Positions 60,868-64,000 of a stretch of 64,000 nt of DNA are shown piece after piece. Numbering within the stretch: the stretch's first letter is position 1; each line of letters opens with the position of its first letter. A program made the position numbers and the translations under genes. Source of the DNA: Ottowia flava. Its GTDB lineage: Bacteria > Pseudomonadota > Gammaproteobacteria > Burkholderiales > Burkholderiaceae_C. Below the pieces are notes generated by a model. It saw only the letters and a list, made by a program, of their open reading frames with translations, made no database searches and was not told the origin of the DNA. Location of the stretch: NCBI RefSeq assembly GCF_042680565.1, contig NZ_JBHUEJ010000027.1:76751-140750 (forward strand), written 5' to 3'.

Positions 60868-61476
60868 TCAGCTCGCCCCCTTGGGGCCCAACTCAATGCG
60901 CAGGCCCTCGGGGAGCACGCGCAGCGCGTTCACCGCCCAGCCCAGGTTGCGCGCCATGCCCAGGTATTCCTCGGGGATGCGGTACAGCACCATGTTCGAC
61001 AGCAGGGTTTCGGCCGCGCGCGGTCCGTACTGCGACAGCAGCTGGCGCTGCGCGGGCGGCACCTGGTCGACGTCGACGCGGTTGACCTTGAGGTCGGCCA
61101 TGCGGATGGCGCCCTCCTTGTCGTCAAAGCGCAGGCCGTAGTTCAGGTCCAGCGCGCCGGTGTAGCGCGAGCCGGTCAGCTTCTCGGCCAGCACCAAGTC
61201 CACCGCCGTGCCCAGCCGGTTGGTCTGCGGCAGCAGGCGCAGGCGCGGCGACTGCAGCGACAGATCGGCCAGGCCCGAGAAGTTGCGCGTGTACGGAAAG
61301 CGCTTGGCCACCAGATCGTTCAGCTGGCCTTGCGACAGTGTCATTGTGCGCAGCACGTTGGCGGCGCTGCTGCCTGCCGCGCACGCGCCCAGCGGCGCCA
61401 GCAGGACGGCGATGCCGGCGCCGGCAAACAGGCGCTGACACTGGCGCCGCGTCAGGGGAGAGGTGGACTCGGGCAT
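60868..61476 (-). CDS. DUF1439 lipoprotein
   Basis: A 202-aa lipoprotein: Arg-rich start (TRRQCQRLFAGAGIAVLLA) with lipobox LGAC, then LSQGQLNDLVAKRFPYTRNF, VDLVLAEKLTGSRYTGALDL and YGLRFDDKEGAIRMADLKVN, matching YceB-like DUF1439 proteins that may bind hydrophobic ligands. Membrane-anchored in the periplasm. Function unknown. It is 5 nt after the RcnB-like gene on the same strand. Confidence 0.85.
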   Translation of the reverse strand: MPESTSPLTRRQCQRLFAGAGIAVLLAPLGACAAGSSAANVLRTMTLSQGQLNDLVAKRFPYTRNFSGLADLSLQSPRLRLLPQTNRLGTAVDLVLAEKLTGSRYTGALDLNYGLRFDDKEGAIRMADLKVNRVDVDQVPPAQRQLLSQYGPRAAETLLSNMVLYRIPEEYLGMARNLGWAVNALRVLPEGLRIELGPKGAS

Positions 61477-61481
61477 CGTGT

Positions 61482-62120
61482 TCAGAACAGTTGACCCAGG
61501 TCGATGATCGCATCCACCACCAAGCGCGAGCCGACCGGCATCAGCACGATGTCGTTGGCCACGCGCCCATAGCGGTAGCCGGCCGGTGGCGGGCCCAGTT
61601 GGACCAGGACCGGCTGCGGCAGCGCGTAATAGGCCACTCCGGCAGGCAGCGGTCGGCCCACGGCCCATTTGCGCGCCTGTCCCGGCGGCATGCAGCCGTT
61701 GTGCTTCTTCGCCAGGCCCGGCGGGCAGTGGCCGGTGCGCACTTGCTGGCCGTACCAGTCGCGGGCGTAGCGGCGGTGGCTGTCGTTGAAGTAGTGGCCG
61801 GGAGTGATGGCGACGACCGACCCGTGGCCTGGCCGGTCGGCGTGGCGCCGGTCGCGGTCACCGCGGTGGCGGTGGCCCTGGTCGTCGTCGTTGCCTGGGT
61901 GGTTGCCGCGGTGGTTCCAGCGGCGGTCGTCACCACGGCGATCGTGCTTGTCGTGTTTGTCCCGCTTGTTGTGGTGCTTGTCGCGTTGCTCACCTTGTGC
62001 GTGCTTGTGGCCGCCGGCCCATTCGGGCTTGTCGGCCCAGGCGCTGTGCAGGGCCAGCGCCGCGCCAGCGGCGAGCAGCCAAGCGCGGGCGGCGCGGGTG
62101 CGCGTCATCGCTGGGATCAT
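61482..62120 (-). CDS. RcnB-like secreted His/Asp-rich protein
   Basis: A 212-aa protein with a signal peptide (AARAWLLAAGAALALHSAWA). Residues 30-105 are extreme in His, Asp, Arg and Lys (GEQRDKHHNKRDKHDKHDRR; HRHRGDRDRRHADRPGHG). The C-terminal part is ordered: ALPQPVLVQLGPPPAGYRYG, VANDIVLMPVGSRLVVDAI, the pattern of RcnB-domain proteins. The His/Asp stretch may bind metal. ATG 62120 or 62108 could start it. Confidence 0.75.
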   Translation of the reverse strand: MIPAMTRTRAARAWLLAAGAALALHSAWADKPEWAGGHKHAQGEQRDKHHNKRDKHDKHDRRGDDRRWNHRGNHPGNDDDQGHRHRGDRDRRHADRPGHGSVVAITPGHYFNDSHRRYARDWYGQQVRTGHCPPGLAKKHNGCMPPGQARKWAVGRPLPAGVAYYALPQPVLVQLGPPPAGYRYGRVANDIVLMPVGSRLVVDAIIDLGQLF

Positions 62121-62174
62121 TCGTGGGGCTTTCTTGTGGGGTGCTGAAACGGTGATGGAGACGTGCTGCGCGCG

Positions 62175-62531
62175 TCAGCCGCCGTTGGCGCCCGGGTCGC
62201 GCACGAAGGGGTGACTCTTGCCGCTGCGGTCACCGCCGTAGTAACCGCGGTCGTAGCGGTCGTAACGGTCGCGATCGCGGTTGTGGCGGTCGTAGCGATG
62301 GTCGCGGTCCCGCTGCCAGCCGTTGCCATCGTTGTAGCGGTCGTTGCGGCTGCGGCGGTGCTTGTCGTGGCGCCGGTCGGCGTCGTGGTTGAAATGGTCG
62401 ATGCGCCGGCCATAGCGGTCAAAGCCTTTGCTGGCGCCCGGTGAATCCTGGGCCACAGCGCCGCCCCAGGCGACCGTGGCCGCCAGGGCCAGCAAACCCA
62501 TGCGCAGGTGGCGCAAAGCAGCGGTTTTCAT
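62175..62531 (-). CDS. Secreted Arg/Asp/Tyr-rich low-complexity protein
   Basis: A 118-aa protein: signal peptide (RHLRMGLLALAATVAWGGAV), then a charged low-complexity region DRRHDKHRRSRNDRYNDGNG and DRDRYDRYDRGYYGGDR. No domain visible. The next gene on this strand is the RcnB-like gene 54 nt away, with similar composition, so they may act together or share origin. AACTCTCC before ATG gives GGAGAGTT on the coding strand. Confidence 0.65.
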   Translation of the reverse strand: MKTAALRHLRMGLLALAATVAWGGAVAQDSPGASKGFDRYGRRIDHFNHDADRRHDKHRRSRNDRYNDGNGWQRDRDHRYDRHNRDRDRYDRYDRGYYGGDRSGKSHPFVRDPGANGG

Positions 62532-62706
62532 GGAGAGTTCCTTTCTGGTCAGTGGACGGAAGAGACGGATGCCCACCGTTGGGGGCCGTTCGTCCGCGCT
62601 CGGGCAGGCACTCGGCGCCCGGATCCCGGTGTCCCCAGCTTAGGTCGGTGACGCGGTTCGCCTGTAGGACGCTGCCGCGTTCCCGCCCGGCCAAGGTCGC
62701 ATCCGG

Positions 62707-62732
62707 GCGCCAAGTGTTTCGGCGCTTGGCGC
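62707..62732. terminator. Hairpin downstream of hyi
   Basis: GCGCCAAG (62707-62714) and CTTGGCGC (62725-62732) form an 8-bp stem with a 10-nt loop. No T run. Possible end of the hyi transcript. Confidence 0.35.
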
Positions 62733-62746
62733 TGTGCTTCTAACCG

Positions 62747-63586
62747 TTACGGCCGCCAGCCCAGGCCGTCGGTGGTGCCGTTCGGCACGGCACCGCGCTG
62801 CGGCCGGTATTCACAGCCCACCCAGCCGTCCCAGCCGCAAGCGGCGGCGACGTCGTCGATCACGTTCAACAGGTAGCGGTAGTTCAGCTCGCCCACGCTG
62901 GGTTCGTGCCGCTCGGGCACGCCGGCGATCTGGAAATGGCCCACGCGGCCAGTCGGCAGGTATTCGCGGATCTTGGTGGCGATGTCGCCTTCCATGATCT
63001 GCGCGTGGTACAGGTCGAACTGCACCTTCAGGTTGGGCGCGCCCACCGCCCGCACCACGGCGTGCGCCTGGTCCTGGCGGTTCAGGAAGAAGCCAGGCAT
63101 GTCGCGCGTGTTGATCGGCTCGATCAGGATGTCTACGCCCGCGGCTGCCGCCTGTTGCGCTGCCCAGCGCAGATTGCTCTCATAAACGGAGCTTGCGGCG
63201 CTGATGGTTGTATGGCTATCGGTCGATTTGGCTTGAATGCCGGCCATGCAGTGCACGCGCGGGCACTGCAGTGCCTCGGCGTAGCGCAGTGCCCATTGCA
63301 CACCGGTGCGGAAGTCCGCCTCGCTGCCGGGTAGGCTGGCCGTGCCGCGCAAACCGTCGGCCCAGGCGCGCTCAAACCCCGCCGCGTCGGCGCCGCCCGG
63401 TGGCGCGTTGAACAGCACTTGCTGCAGCTCGTTGCCGCGCAGGCGCGCCGCGATCTCTTCGGGCGCGAAGCTGTAGGGGAAGAGGAATTCCACCCCTTTG
63501 AAACCATCGCGCGCGGCGGCGTCAAAGCGGTCGAGGAACGGCAGCTCTGGGTAGAGCATGCTGAGGTTGGCGGCGAGGCGGGGCAT
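62747..63586 (-). CDS. hyi: Hydroxypyruvate isomerase
   Basis: A 279-aa TIM-barrel enzyme interconverting hydroxypyruvate and tartronate semialdehyde in glyoxylate metabolism. Signs: LAANLSMLYPELPFLDRFDA, GVEFLFPYSFAPEEI, VLFNAPPGG, LIEPINTRDMPGFFLN, LKVQFDLYHAQIMEGD and VGHFQIAGVPERHEP. Residues ~117-137 (QAKSTDSHTTISAASSVYES) come from a dispersed repeat. MPRLAANLS at 63586 is the homologous start. Confidence 0.92.
   Translation of the reverse strand: MPRLAANLSMLYPELPFLDRFDAAARDGFKGVEFLFPYSFAPEEIAARLRGNELQQVLFNAPPGGADAAGFERAWADGLRGTASLPGSEADFRTGVQWALRYAEALQCPRVHCMAGIQAKSTDSHTTISAASSVYESNLRWAAQQAAAAGVDILIEPINTRDMPGFFLNRQDQAHAVVRAVGAPNLKVQFDLYHAQIMEGDIATKIREYLPTGRVGHFQIAGVPERHEPSVGELNYRYLLNVIDDVAAACGWDGWVGCEYRPQRGAVPNGTTDGLGWRP
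63174..63238 (+). repeat. Dispersed ~65-bp repeat, copy 15, in frame inside hyi
   Basis: Plus-strand order: TTGCTCTC, CGGAGCT, GGCGC, TGTATGGCTATCGG and TTGGCTTGAA. It is read on the opposite strand as part of hyi, just before the conserved NLRWAAQQAAAAG, without breaking the frame. Confidence 0.72.
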
Positions 63587-63658
63587 GGTGGCAGCTTCAA
63601 ATAACGTACCCCAACAGCATTCCAATTTGTGGGCCTGTGCTCGTTGGGCGTCGATCGC

Positions 63659-64000
63659 TCATGAGATATCCGAGCTGTCGACGGCCATTTCTAATGACAT
63701 CGTATTTCCTGGAAGTTCGGGGGCAAGCTGTCGCTGTTGCCACTCCGCGTAGGTTTCCTGACTGCCCTGAACGGTCCACTTGATACGCCCATTTGCGGAA
63801 CGTCCCGATATCACAGCCGCAGCCGCACTGGGGCTGGTAAACGAATAGCTTTCCATAAACACGCGTTTTCCATTCGACGGCGGCGCAAGCACCCCGCCCG
63901 CGACAAGTTGTTCGAAAAGTGCTTGATACCCGCTAGGGATTCTCTGCACGAATCCACGCCTGATGTGCTTGCAAGGGCCTGAAGCCCAGACAATACAGAC
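63659..64000 (-). CDS. DUF4357-domain protein (partial at right edge)
   Basis: The frame is open from a stop at 63659 to the right edge. The segment IPSGYQALFEQLVAGGVLAP, RVFMESYSFTSPSAAAAVIS and GRSANGRIKWTV matches the DUF4357 domain, often found at the C-terminus of GIY-YIG or restriction-related proteins. GTG at 63949 is an internal start candidate, but open sequence upstream (CIVWASGPCKHIRRGF) suggests the gene continues beyond the window. Function unknown. Confidence 0.65.
   Translation of the reverse strand, partial: VCIVWASGPCKHIRRGFVQRIPSGYQALFEQLVAGGVLAPPSNGKRVFMESYSFTSPSAAAAVISGRSANGRIKWTVQGSQETYAEWQQRQLAPELPGNTMSLEMAVDSSDIS

Noticed and set aside
61800..62420. CRISPR-like or tandem-repeat array
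   Set aside because: The short repeated words (CGGTCGTAG-like) come from Asp/Arg/His/Tyr codons in two secreted proteins; no regular repeat-spacer period.

Overview
The window is GC-rich bacterial chromosomal DNA with short intergenic gaps, operons with 4-nt start/stop overlaps and no rRNA, tRNA, CRISPR array or insertion sequence that I could find. Gene content points to a betaproteobacterium of the order Burkholderiales, most likely family Comamonadaceae (inference): a GTP-type PEP carboxykinase, a DUF4148 protein, a cbpA-cbpM pair, a LIV-type transporter inside the histidine operon, and many copies of a ~65-bp dispersed repeat that I associate with comamonad genomes.

Layout. 1-1132: end of an unknown gene, a small monooxygenase-like protein and an ArsR regulator. 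1143-14194: histidine utilisation. A ten-gene leftward run (livJ-H-M-G-F-hutU-D-I-F-G) encodes a branched-chain-type ABC importer followed by the enzymes from urocanate to glutamate plus formate via formylglutamate. hutC (GntR repressor) is divergent and hutH lies beyond it. Two TGTCTAGACA palindromes sit between hutC and livJ. 14402-16411: recQ. 16605-21180: the most interesting accessory region. It holds a 454-aa protein of unknown fold translationally coupled to a small lipoprotein, then a lipase-fold protein with a long Ala/Gly-rich helical tail followed by an ankyrin-repeat lipoprotein. Both large genes are preceded by the same 15-nt-period TTCCC element. I read this as two effector/immunity pairs under common control. 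21235-25629: tandem AAA+ ATPase, TM-helix-repeat channel-like protein, 47-aa membrane protein. 25935-31873: pckG, a universal stress protein and assorted enzymes. 31944-35340: EamA transporter, cbpA-cbpM, glycine-zipper protein.

35627-45442: a GDSL hydrolase remnant, a small membrane protein, acetoacetyl-CoA synthetase, then a divergent TetR regulator, a DctPQM TRAP transporter, an SMP-30 lactonase-like protein, a cyclase-family hydrolase and fumarylacetoacetase. The last enzyme yields acetoacetate and the synthetase activates it, so the block reads as one catabolic unit. 45471-49062: two-component system divergent from a DUF4148 and a DUF6544 protein. 49078-56031: zinc-ribbon protein, rsmE, MFS transporter, hydrolase, M20 peptidase, GST, DUF72 protein. 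56145-56925: an FMN riboswitch ahead of a type II lumazine synthase. 57057-64000: hydrolase, acyl-CoA ligase with an ABC substrate-binding protein, DUF1439 lipoprotein, two low-complexity secreted proteins (one RcnB-like), hydroxypyruvate isomerase and a DUF4357 protein running off the right edge.

Across the window about fifteen copies of the ~65-bp repeat occur in both orientations. Most are intergenic, but copies in recQ, aacS, hyi and probably rsmE are read in frame and add or replace roughly 15-25 residues.
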